Source of the DNA: Balneolaceae bacterium
GTDB lineage: Bacteria; Bacteroidota; Rhodothermia; Balneolales; Balneolaceae
Length of the DNA: 11,622 bases
Reading direction: 5' to 3'
Assembly: GCA_007118525.1 (NCBI GenBank)
Contig: SKRK01000136.1
Location: 1-11,622 of the forward strand
A model generated the notes under the pieces. That model was not told the origin of the DNA and did no database searches. It was given only the letters and a program-made list of their open reading frames with translations. The translations under genes were made by a program, and so were the position numbers. Below are positions 1-6,045 of this stretch, one piece after another (positions within the stretch are counted from its first letter, which is position 1; each line of letters starts with the position of its first letter).

Positions 1-1824
1 TCGGCGTTTCACCTTCATTGTTGGTGTAAGCTCTCCTGTTTCCACGGTGAATTCTTTTGGAATAAGCCTGAAATCCCTGATCTTTTCGTGAGACGCCAGA
101 TCTTTAGAAAATGTGCGAATCTCTTTTTTGAATAGATTTTTAATGGATTCATTCTCAACCAGCTCTTCGATGCTGTCGTAGGCAATCTGGTTCTCTTTGG
201 CGTGTTTTTCAATAGCTTCAAAATCGGGCACGATCAGTGCAGCCATATAGCTCTTCTTCTCTCCCACTACAACCAGCTGATCGATCCATTGGCTGGTTTT
301 AAAGAGATCCTCAATCGGCCCCGGATAGATATTCTTTCCGCCGGCATTTACAATCATATGCTTGATGCGATCCGTAATCTGCAACCGCCCGTTTATAAAC
401 CTGCCCACATCTCCGGTATGAAGCCATCCGTCTTCATCAATCATCTCCCGGGTTTCCTCTTCATTTTTCCAGTACCCTTTCATGGTATTGGGACCGCGGT
501 TCAGTATTTCACCGGGTTCTGAGGTAAGATCACTTGGGTAATCTTCACCGCTTAACTGTGCGATGATCTTATTATCCTCGAGACGCTGAATACCCACCGT
601 CACCCCATTGATCACTTTGCCTACGGTTCCCATCTCCTCTTCACCATAGCGGTTGCAGGTCATCACAGGCGAGGTTTCGGTAAGGCCATAACCTTCGATT
701 ATATTCAGGCCGGCCGACATGAAAAAGGTTCCGATTTCTGCCGGCAGGGCAGCTCCGCCTGATACAAAAAACCGGATTCGCCCGCCTGTACGCAGCCTCA
801 GCTTATCGAATACCAATTTATCAGCAAATGTTTTCTGGATGCTTACAAGGCCTCTCTCTCCCTGCCAGTGTCTTTTACCGATGCTGAGAGCCCAATCAAA
901 AATTGCTTTCTGTATCGCCCCACCCTCCTTAACATTTTTCATCACAAGGCTATAGATTTTCTCAAACAGCCTGGGCACGCTCACCACAATTGTGGGATTT
1001 ATTTCCTGCATGTTCTTGGCAACGGTATCCACACTCTCGGCAAAAAAGATCTCTGCCCCACCGGCCATCATTGCATAGTAACCGCCGGTTCTTTCGAATG
1101 AGTGGCAAAGAGGAAGAAAAGAGAGGCACCGGTCCTGATCACTAATCGTAATTGCCTCATGGGCCGCCTTCACATTACTGACAATATTTCTGTGGGTTAG
1201 CATGGCCCCTTTCGGCTTGCCGGTTGTGCCTGAAGTATAGATAAGAGTGGCAATATCTTCAGGCTTTACCGTCAAGGCCCGTTTTTTGAGATCTTCTGCA
1301 TGTTTTGATTCTGCCTTAAGCCCTCTTGCGCAGACGGTATCAAACAGAGTCACGTACTTCTCATCGAGATATTTCTGAACTTTGGGTTCATCGAAAGCAA
1401 CCACGTGTTTCAGATCGCGACAGTTCCCAAACACCTCTATTGCCTTTTTAAGCTGAATTCCTGTTGATACAAAAAAGAGTTTTGCCTCAGAATCTTGTAA
1501 GATAAACTCACACTGTTTGGGTGGCAATGTTGTATAGAGCGAAACATTGATGGCGCCAACCATCTGAATGGCCATGTCTACAACAGCCCATTCGTAGCGG
1601 TTCTCACTCAGAATGGCTACCCTATCATCCTTTTCAATGCCAAAATCGATCAGATAGCTGGCCAGGGCCGTTACATCTTCCTTTACCGTATCCCATGTGA
1701 CGGATTTATATTTAGCGTCGGGATTTGGTTTAAATGCAAAGGCTGTTTTATCAGAATTTTCGTATTTTTTCGTAAGATTTTGATAAAGATCAGTCAAAGT
1801 TTCAAAAGCGACTATCGCAGGCAT
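1..1824 (-). CDS. Long-chain acyl-CoA synthetase (AMP-binding family), 3' end cut off by the window
   Basis: Activates fatty acids to acyl-CoA with ATP through an acyl-adenylate intermediate, feeding beta-oxidation or lipid synthesis; expected to be cytosolic or loosely membrane-bound. The minus strand is open for 608 codons from the ATG at 1824 (MPAIVAFETL). ANL-superfamily motifs appear in order: the phosphate loop YTSGTTGKPKG near residues 196-206, YGLTETSPV near 379, WLHTGDVG near 470, and the C-terminal TPTMKVKRR, whose first lysine fits the adenylation lysine of the family. Because that motif normally lies close to the C terminus, probably only some tens of residues are missing. The length and the KNIYPGPIEDLF segment fit bacterial FadD15-like long-chain enzymes better than short-chain acetyl-CoA synthetases. 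It is divergent from the Fur-like gene across 155 bp. No clear Shine-Dalgarno site precedes the ATG. Chain-length preference cannot be read from the sequence. Confidence 0.93.
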   Translation of the reverse strand, partial: MPAIVAFETLTDLYQNLTKKYENSDKTAFAFKPNPDAKYKSVTWDTVKEDVTALASYLIDFGIEKDDRVAILSENRYEWAVVDMAIQMVGAINVSLYTTLPPKQCEFILQDSEAKLFFVSTGIQLKKAIEVFGNCRDLKHVVAFDEPKVQKYLDEKYVTLFDTVCARGLKAESKHAEDLKKRALTVKPEDIATLIYTSGTTGKPKGAMLTHRNIVSNVKAAHEAITISDQDRCLSFLPLCHSFERTGGYYAMMAGGAEIFFAESVDTVAKNMQEINPTIVVSVPRLFEKIYSLVMKNVKEGGAIQKAIFDWALSIGKRHWQGERGLVSIQKTFADKLVFDKLRLRTGGRIRFFVSGGAALPAEIGTFFMSAGLNIIEGYGLTETSPVMTCNRYGEEEMGTVGKVINGVTVGIQRLEDNKIIAQLSGEDYPSDLTSEPGEILNRGPNTMKGYWKNEEETREMIDEDGWLHTGDVGRFINGRLQITDRIKHMIVNAGGKNIYPGPIEDLFKTSQWIDQLVVVGEKKSYMAALIVPDFEAIEKHAKENQIAYDSIEELVENESIKNLFKKEIRTFSKDLASHEKIRDFRLIPKEFTVETGELTPTMKVKRR

Positions 1825-1979
1825 AATTTTTTTGGTTTAATTATCTGGCAGACTGCAACTAAGATATAATTTTACCACAATTTTAATAGCTTTCACAAAA
1901 ATCCGTTAATACCTTGTTATTACATAATTCGTTATTAAGTCTTTACGTTCATTCAATTTGTTCTAATTTTTGAGTAATT
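1825..1979. promoter_or_regulatory. Divergent promoter region with a candidate Fur-type operator
   Basis: An AT-rich spacer between the divergent acyl-CoA synthetase and Fur-family genes, so promoters for both should lie here. The heptamer GTTATTA occurs twice in the same orientation, at 1916-1922 and 1931-1937. Within that block ATAATTCGTTAT (1924-1935) is an inverted repeat with ATAA/TTAT arms. Fur and PerR boxes are AT-rich imperfect palindromes of this general look and the regulators often control themselves, so autoregulation is plausible but inferred. I could not place an unambiguous Bacteroidota -33/-7 promoter. Confidence 0.3.
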
Positions 1980-2489
1980 ATGGCACACCCAGCACAGGAA
2001 GAGACCGTTCAATTGGTAAAGGAGATTTTCAGCACATACCTGAAGGAGAGAAATCAGCGTCAGACTCCGGAGCGTTTTATGGTTCTGGAAGAGATTTACA
2101 GAGCGGAAGGCCATTTTGATGCCGACGATATCTTTTTCAACATGAAGAATGCCGGCACCCGCGTATCGAGAGCTACAGTGTATAATACTCTCGACCTGCT
2201 CATTGAATGTGGACTTGTACAACGGCAGCAGTTTGGTAAAAACCAATACTATTATGAGCGTTCGTATGCCTACCAGCAGCACGACCATATGATCTGTAAG
2301 GAGTGTGGAGTAGTGATCGAGTTTTGTGATCCGCGTATTCTTGAAATTCAAACGCTTATGGAGAAGATCCACAATTTTAAGGTTGAAGCTCACTCTCTGC
2401 ATCTGTTTGGAAGGTGTACCGACGTGAAATCCTGTGAAAAGAGGCAAGAGAGCGGAGACAAGATCAAATCTCTGAGTTCTGAAACTTAA
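1980..2489 (+). CDS. Fur-family metalloregulator (Fur/PerR/Zur type)
   Basis: A dimeric, metal- or peroxide-responsive transcription factor that binds AT-rich palindromes. The 169-residue protein has the family layout: an N-terminal winged helix with the recognition segment SRATVYNTLDLL (63-74), then a metal-binding dimerisation domain. Visible ligand candidates are H45, the HDH at 101-103 and the structural zinc cysteines C106/C109 (CKEC). The second cysteine pair, C146 and C152, is spaced CX5C rather than the CX2C or CX4C of familiar homologues. A charged tail follows and is not expected to be structured. The sequence does not decide between iron, zinc, manganese or peroxide sensing, so no symbol is given. 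The ATG at 1980 is chosen because the family homology begins shortly after it; no strong ribosome-binding site is seen. The gene is divergent from the acyl-CoA synthetase and convergent with ftsX. Confidence 0.93.
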   Translation: MAHPAQEETVQLVKEIFSTYLKERNQRQTPERFMVLEEIYRAEGHFDADDIFFNMKNAGTRVSRATVYNTLDLLIECGLVQRQQFGKNQYYYERSYAYQQHDHMICKECGVVIEFCDPRILEIQTLMEKIHNFKVEAHSLHLFGRCTDVKSCEKRQESGDKIKSLSSET

Positions 2490-2517
2490 GCCGGTTCAAT
2501 GTGCCATTTAAGGTTTC
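2481..2517 (+). terminator. Possible hairpin terminator overlapping the fur-like stop codon
   Basis: GAAAC-TTAA (2481-2489) can pair with TTAA-G-GTTTC (2508-2517) with one bulged G, giving a nine-pair stem around an 18-nt loop. It overlaps the TAA at 2487-2489, and a T-rich stretch follows. The stem is AT-rich and lacks a clean U tract, so this is only a candidate. Confidence 0.25.
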
Positions 2518-2580
2518 CCTGTTCATTTTGTCTTGACCGCAACACATCTATGCAGAAACCTCATTTGGATCCCCCTCTAC

Positions 2581-2647
2581 AACCGCCACAGCAATCCATG
2601 CAAAAATACGGAGCAGAATCGGAGGTTGGTTCGCGAAGTTCCGGGCC
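2581..2647. repeat. Direct repeat copy A (67 bp)
   Basis: Begins AACCGCCACAGCAATCCATG and ends GTTCGCGAAGTTCCGGGCC. It matches copy B at 2970-3042 base for base except for a 6-bp block (AACAGA-type) present only in B. The two copies are in the same orientation with 322 bp between them. A partial third match, GCAATCCATGC, occurs near 2682-2692. Confidence 0.9.
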
Positions 2648-2654
2648 AATGAAT

Positions 2655-2672
2655 CGCGGGATCAATCCCGTG
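2655..2672. repeat. Short hairpin (CGGGAT/ATCCCG)
   Basis: CGGGAT (2657-2662) and ATCCCG (2665-2670) form a perfect six-pair stem around CA. One G-T and one C-G pair (2655-2656 with 2671-2672) can extend it. It begins eight bases after direct-repeat copy A and is the first of the hairpins in this spacer. Confidence 0.6.
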
Positions 2673-2693
2673 CCGGATATGCAATCCATGCTT

Positions 2694-2732
2694 TAGCGGG
2701 TTATTCCGCACATCAATTGGTCTTTCCCGCTA
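2694..2732. repeat. Inverted repeat TAGCGGG/CCCGCTA
   Basis: TAGCGGG (2694-2700) is perfectly complementary to CCCGCTA (2726-2732) across 25 nt. An alternative local stem pairs GCGG (2696-2699) with CCGC (2706-2709). The seven-base arms are too short to call an insertion-sequence end on their own. Confidence 0.5.
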
Positions 2733-2774
2733 CCCCTCGATAATACCTGAGCCTTGATCAAAATTCAGCCTCGG

Positions 2775-2860
2775 GGTGATTTGGCTTCGCCACCATACCC
2801 CGGGTTGCAACCCGGGGTTAATCACCTTCAACACCTTCGGTGTTGGTGATTTCGCATCAC
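2775..2860. repeat. REP-like palindrome cluster with a 22-bp perfect palindrome
   Basis: Three further stems flank a perfect 22-bp palindrome at 2797-2818, whose core is CCCCGGGTTGCAACCCGGGG. At 2782-2792, TGGC pairs with GCCA around TTC, extendable by GG (2775-2776) with CC (2793-2794) past a bulge. At 2821-2850, AACACC pairs with GGTGTT around TTC, extended past a 3-base bulge by ATCACC with GGTGAT. At 2846-2860, GTGAT pairs with ATCAC around TTCGC, competing with the previous stem. Recurrent TTC loops and repeated hairpins are typical of dispersed palindromic elements associated with REP-type tyrosine transposases; that link is inference. The cluster could also terminate transcription from both convergent genes. 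Confidence 0.75.
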
Positions 2861-2932
2861 AATCCACGGCCCAAAAACAGATTACATCATGCGGTTTTTA
2901 TCTAAAGGTCAACCATGTTGAGGCATCAACAA

Positions 2933-2967
2933 CCTGTAACCGTATCCCTTGCACCTTGAACCTTGAA
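2933..2967. repeat. Degenerate 7-bp tandem array
   Basis: Five consecutive in-phase heptamers all begin with CC: CCTGTAA, CCGTATC, CCTTGCA, CCTTGAA, CCTTGAA. The last two are identical and the third differs by one base. The array stops two bases before direct-repeat copy B. Short heptameric arrays of the CCTTGAA kind are a recognisable intergenic oddity in Bacteroidota-like genomes; their role is unknown to me. Confidence 0.6.
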
Positions 2968-2969
2968 AA

Positions 2970-3042
2970 AACCGCCACAGCAATCCATGCAAAAATACGG
3001 AGCAGAAACAGAATCGGAGGTTGGTTCGCGAAGTTCCGGGCC
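2970..3042. repeat. Direct repeat copy B (73 bp), ending beside the ftsX stop
   Basis: Same sequence as copy A plus a 6-bp insertion after GGAGCAGA. The insertion looks like a small slippage duplication of CAGAA-type sequence. Copy B ends five bases past the ftsX TAA (3048-3050 on the minus strand), so it forms the immediate 3' flank of the ftsX transcript. Confidence 0.9.
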
Positions 3043-3047
3043 GCAGG

Positions 3048-3932
3048 TTACGAGTACACCTTCGTCTCACGAATAAATTTCCTCGCGGCCCAGCGGCTTC
3101 CCCACCAGCCCATGATCAGGGCCAAAATTATAACCCCGCCAATCAGAAAGTACCATCGCCCAAAAGGCCAGGACAACACACCCAGCTGTGGCACTAAGGC
3201 CGGCATGATCCAGTCAAAAAGCATCAATATTACCACAGAAGCAAGGCTGCCTGCGATAAATCCCTGGATAACCCCCTCCACCAGAAAGGGACGCCTGATA
3301 AAAGAATTTGTGGCGCCAACCAATTTCATGGCCCTTATAAGGTCGCGTTTTGCATAGATCGTTAAGCGAATCGTGTTAAATACTAAAATCATGGCCACAA
3401 ACAGTACAAATAATCCGATGGCACTTCCGGTCAAAATCAACACCTCTGTACGTGATTCAAGCATTTGTAACAGCGCCTGATTATAGCGCACCTCATCAAC
3501 GCCCCTATACGATGAGATATCCTGAACCATGGCGTCGATTTGAGAAATTTCAGAATCATCAGTAACCAGGATGCGAAATGAGGCCGGAAGAAAGTTCAAA
3601 TCTGCAAGAGCTTCACCTCCCAAACCAAAATCTTGCTGGAAAATTTTCGATGCGCTATCCCGTGAAATGTATGAAAGAGAGGCAACAATCTGTTGTTGCT
3701 GAATGCGCGACTCAATTTCGCGGGTAGTTTGATCATCAATATTTTCAAGAAACACCTCTACTTCTACCTGTTGTCTCAACAGCTGCGACACTTCGTAAGC
3801 GTTATACCCAAAACGTGTCAAAACGCCCAATAAAAGAACGGCTACAAAAAGTGAAAAAATGGATGTAAATGCAGACAGCCTTGCACGGCTCAATCCGGCA
3901 AATCCTTCTTTTAAAACATATCCCAGGCTCAT
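3048..3932 (-). CDS. ftsX: Cell-division protein FtsX (permease-like)
   Basis: Membrane partner of the ATPase FtsE. FtsEX acts at the divisome and transmits ATP hydrolysis to periplasmic peptidoglycan hydrolase regulators. The 294-residue protein has family topology: a cytoplasmic N terminus, TM1 about 21-41, an extracytoplasmic domain about 42-163 (VEVEVFLENIDDQTTREIE and an FLPASFRI segment), TM2 about 164-185, a cytoplasmic loop with the FtsX signature RAMKLVGATNSFIRRPFLVEG (about 200-220, where FtsE should dock), TM3 about 221-243 and TM4 about 259-277. The frame is open further upstream to 4043, but that part overlaps the barrel gene. The ATG at 3932 is preferred because FtsX homology starts there and an AAGGA ribosome-binding site (3939-3943) sits six bases before it. 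It begins 13 bases after the barrel gene stop, so it is probably co-transcribed. No ftsE lies in the window, as is common in Bacteroidota-like genomes. Confidence 0.93.
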   Translation of the reverse strand: MSLGYVLKEGFAGLSRARLSAFTSIFSLFVAVLLLGVLTRFGYNAYEVSQLLRQQVEVEVFLENIDDQTTREIESRIQQQQIVASLSYISRDSASKIFQQDFGLGGEALADLNFLPASFRILVTDDSEISQIDAMVQDISSYRGVDEVRYNQALLQMLESRTEVLILTGSAIGLFVLFVAMILVFNTIRLTIYAKRDLIRAMKLVGATNSFIRRPFLVEGVIQGFIAGSLASVVILMLFDWIMPALVPQLGVLSWPFGRWYFLIGGVIILALIMGWWGSRWAARKFIRETKVYS

Positions 3933-3945
3933 CTGTTTTCCTTGT

Positions 3946-6045
3946 TTAATTTGTGAATAATACGCGTAAACCAAATATAAATCTTCGCTCCGGCATGGGG
4001 TAACCGGTTGTTTCAAAGTAGCCCAGCTGGTTAACCCGGTCAAGTATATTTTCCCATTTCAGCAAAAGCATAAACCATCGTATCCGAGCCGACAAATCAA
4101 AGTCCAGCCTGTGATATGAAGGGTTTATAAAATCATTTGTTCCATTCTGAGTGCCCACTGTTTGAAATCGGTTCAGATTGGTTCCATGCTGCCAGCGGTT
4201 CAGCGGAGTCAGGAACTCAGCCGTCCTGAACGGGTTGGGCGAAAAAACTCCTGAAAAACCTGCCGTAACAAACGTTGCCCGGTTAAAAAGATAATTCTTC
4301 CAGTACAGATGCCCTTTAATCCAGGTTCGGTCGCCTGACGTATCCAGCAATCTGTTCACCTGATTTTGTGAATCTGAAAAATAACGCTTATACGTTGCCG
4401 ATACCTCACCCTCAAAAATTCTTGAATCGAGAGATAGCCAGCCGGTTCCACTCACTTGTTCGTAGGGGTCAATGTTAACAAATGTATTCTCTGAATTTAC
4501 AAAAACAGCGTTTTCTGTCTTTCTATAATCGCCGCGGAATCCTATTGAAAGCAAACTTCCCAATCCGATTTGAGCTTTAGCACCGACGGTCAGGGTCTCT
4601 TCATTTTGGAGGGATGAGTTTCCGCTGAACTCCTGCGATTGCCAGTAAACGGCCTGAATATCCGGGGCAGCAGATAATAGCCCTCCAAATAGAGAAAACT
4701 CTGTTTGAGCGCCCGGTGAAATCAGTAATCGGCCGGATAACTCCGTTGTCGTTCTGGAATCGTCCCATGCCTCCATTTTCGCATAGGCATTAATTTGGCT
4801 CCGGCTTGTAATATATTGAGTAAAATCCAGGTCAGCCCGGCCTCCAAGCCAGCCCGATTCGGTAATATTCCTTCCTGTCGCCTCATCCAGATAAAATGCT
4901 CGTCCGGTAGCTGTTAAATGGGCCGATCCCATCGAGAGGTGTTGACGCGCATACAACTCTGCCTTATCAAATTGGGTGTCGAGCGTATCCGCTGCGTAGC
5001 TGAGCGACCATTTAGAACGCTGCAAATGAACACCAAATTCTGTTCGGACATCTGCGTATTTATCAGGTCTGTAGTGAGTCTGAAAATAGATATCGCTGGA
5101 CGTTTGGTTTGAGCGCGCATTGGGTCGATTTGGCTGTTCGACAAATCGGTTAAACGAAAACAGTAACGGGTTTTGGACCACATACCCGAAAGGTTCATCC
5201 CGATCCATTGCATTGTTGAGATAGGCACCCTTTAGCATCCACCTGTCGTTAAGCTGATTGTAGATCATCACAGCCGCCTGGCGGCCCTCTACATTCGACC
5301 TGTTATAGCCTCCGCCATCCCTGCGATCCCAAAATGAAAACTCTAAATTAGTCTGCTGACGAATATTCTGTGTAAATACAAAATCGAGGCTCCGGTAATC
5401 AAACTTACCCTCATCGTAGTTCAGGTAGGTTCTGGGCTGAGTGAGGTAGTAATCGATGAGCCGCGTTTGAGCCCGGTATGCAGATCCATAATCAGCCTCG
5501 CTGAATTCATGGATTTTTCTGATTGGCAATCGATTCCAGTTCACTGCACCTGTTAAAGGATCGTTCAAAATCAATCCTTCCAGTTCAAGGTTGAAATGCC
5601 GTGTTTCATAGCCGTGCAGATCCATAGCATCTATCCTGCCAATGGTTCCCAACCGATAGGTAATTGCTCCTTTCTCGCGATAAAAACGATCGAACAGGTT
5701 CACCATATTCACCCATCTCAGGGTACTGTCGGTCTCTGCAATCTTCAGGCTCTCTGCAAAGCGATAGTTCCAAACCTGAATGGTATCGAGCGCAACCTCT
5801 TCAGGCTCCTGCTCAATCTGAGTTGTATCGAGCGGCATTAATTCCGGAATGGTGTCCTGTGCTGTAGGGTCAGGCAGAGTATCAGGAAATTGCGGAATCG
5901 GCATCTGCAGGGTATCAGGGAATTGTGGAATCGGAATCTGCAGGGTATCTGCCGGAACCGGCGGTATCGTATCTCTCTCGGCCGGAGGAATGGTATCCTG
6001 CACAGAAAAGGTAAAAACCGTCCATATGGTTAATAGGTAGATCAA
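3946..6045 (-). CDS. TonB-receptor-like outer-membrane beta-barrel protein with plug-like domain
   Basis: Predicted to sit in the outer membrane as a gated barrel; substrate unknown. In order: a short hydrophobic leader (about 1-16, ending FTFSVQ); a Pro/Asp-rich linker at about 17-90 with eight DT dipeptides and an 11-residue repeat DTLQ(I/M)PIPQFP; a plug-like domain at about 95-200 with GLILNDPLTGAVNWNRLPI, which matches the plug pattern of a hydrophobic-NDP-tG-W-N-iP segment; then about 500 residues of alternating aromatic/polar strands ending RRFIFGLRVLFTN, a typical barrel-closing C terminus. DTIQVW (87-92) could serve as a TonB box, but this is inference. The start is TTG at 6045, overlapping the cinA TGA (6042-6044). 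No ATG, GTG or TTG lies between it and the upstream in-frame stop at 6079-6081, and the next in-frame ATG falls after the leader. The leader lacks a basic residue, which is odd. The gene lies between cinA and ftsX in a tight unit. Confidence 0.82.
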   Translation of the reverse strand: MIYLLTIWTVFTFSVQDTIPPAERDTIPPVPADTLQIPIPQFPDTLQMPIPQFPDTLPDPTAQDTIPELMPLDTTQIEQEPEEVALDTIQVWNYRFAESLKIAETDSTLRWVNMVNLFDRFYREKGAITYRLGTIGRIDAMDLHGYETRHFNLELEGLILNDPLTGAVNWNRLPIRKIHEFSEADYGSAYRAQTRLIDYYLTQPRTYLNYDEGKFDYRSLDFVFTQNIRQQTNLEFSFWDRRDGGGYNRSNVEGRQAAVMIYNQLNDRWMLKGAYLNNAMDRDEPFGYVVQNPLLFSFNRFVEQPNRPNARSNQTSSDIYFQTHYRPDKYADVRTEFGVHLQRSKWSLSYAADTLDTQFDKAELYARQHLSMGSAHLTATGRAFYLDEATGRNITESGWLGGRADLDFTQYITSRSQINAYAKMEAWDDSRTTTELSGRLLISPGAQTEFSLFGGLLSAAPDIQAVYWQSQEFSGNSSLQNEETLTVGAKAQIGLGSLLSIGFRGDYRKTENAVFVNSENTFVNIDPYEQVSGTGWLSLDSRIFEGEVSATYKRYFSDSQNQVNRLLDTSGDRTWIKGHLYWKNYLFNRATFVTAGFSGVFSPNPFRTAEFLTPLNRWQHGTNLNRFQTVGTQNGTNDFINPSYHRLDFDLSARIRWFMLLLKWENILDRVNQLGYFETTGYPMPERRFIFGLRVLFTN
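5875..5949 (-). repeat. 33-bp coding tandem repeat (2.3 units)
   Basis: Two adjacent 33-bp units at 5875-5907 and 5908-5940 differ at only a few positions; a 9-bp start of a third follows (5941-5949). They encode the repeated DTLQ(I/M)PIPQFP in the barrel protein's N-terminal linker. The 33-bp length preserves frame, so copy number can change without breaking the gene. Confidence 0.85.

Larger units (their letters stand above)
2490..3047. other. Gene-free, repeat-dense spacer between convergent genes
   Basis: I see no credible gene in this 558-bp stretch between the ends of the Fur-like gene and ftsX. The open frames across it run through palindromes and repeats and lack family features. In order it holds direct-repeat copy A (2581-2647), small hairpins at 2655-2732, a chain of three hairpins and a 22-bp palindrome (2775-2860), a heptamer array (2933-2967) and direct-repeat copy B (2970-3042). 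The organisation resembles the palindrome clusters (REP-like or MITE-like) that collect between convergent genes. No transposase gene is present. Confidence 0.75.

Noticed and set aside
1953..2447. 164-codon minus-strand frame opposite the Fur-like gene
   Set aside because: It is a shadow of a clear Fur-family coding region and has no recognisable domain.
2499..2696. 65-codon plus-strand frame after the Fur-like gene
   Set aside because: Most of it is direct-repeat copy A and hairpin sequence, with no coding signature.
2694..2732. Insertion-sequence terminal inverted repeats
   Set aside because: Arms of seven bases enclose only 25 nt, and no transposase or target duplication is seen.
2581..3042. 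CRISPR array
   Set aside because: Only two long repeat copies with a 322-bp gap, no regular spacers and no cas genes.
2776..3357. 193-codon plus-strand frame across the spacer and antisense to ftsX
   Set aside because: It reads through palindromes, the heptamers and copy B, then lies opposite the well-supported ftsX. It has no family features.
3957..3969. AATAATACGCGTA shared with the pyrE leader (8772-8783)
   Set aside because: The first copy is inside the coding end of the barrel gene; one shared 12-13-mer is most likely chance.
3933..4043. N-terminal extension of ftsX
   Set aside because: It would overlap the barrel gene, adds non-FtsX residues, and the internal ATG at 3932 has a good ribosome-binding site.
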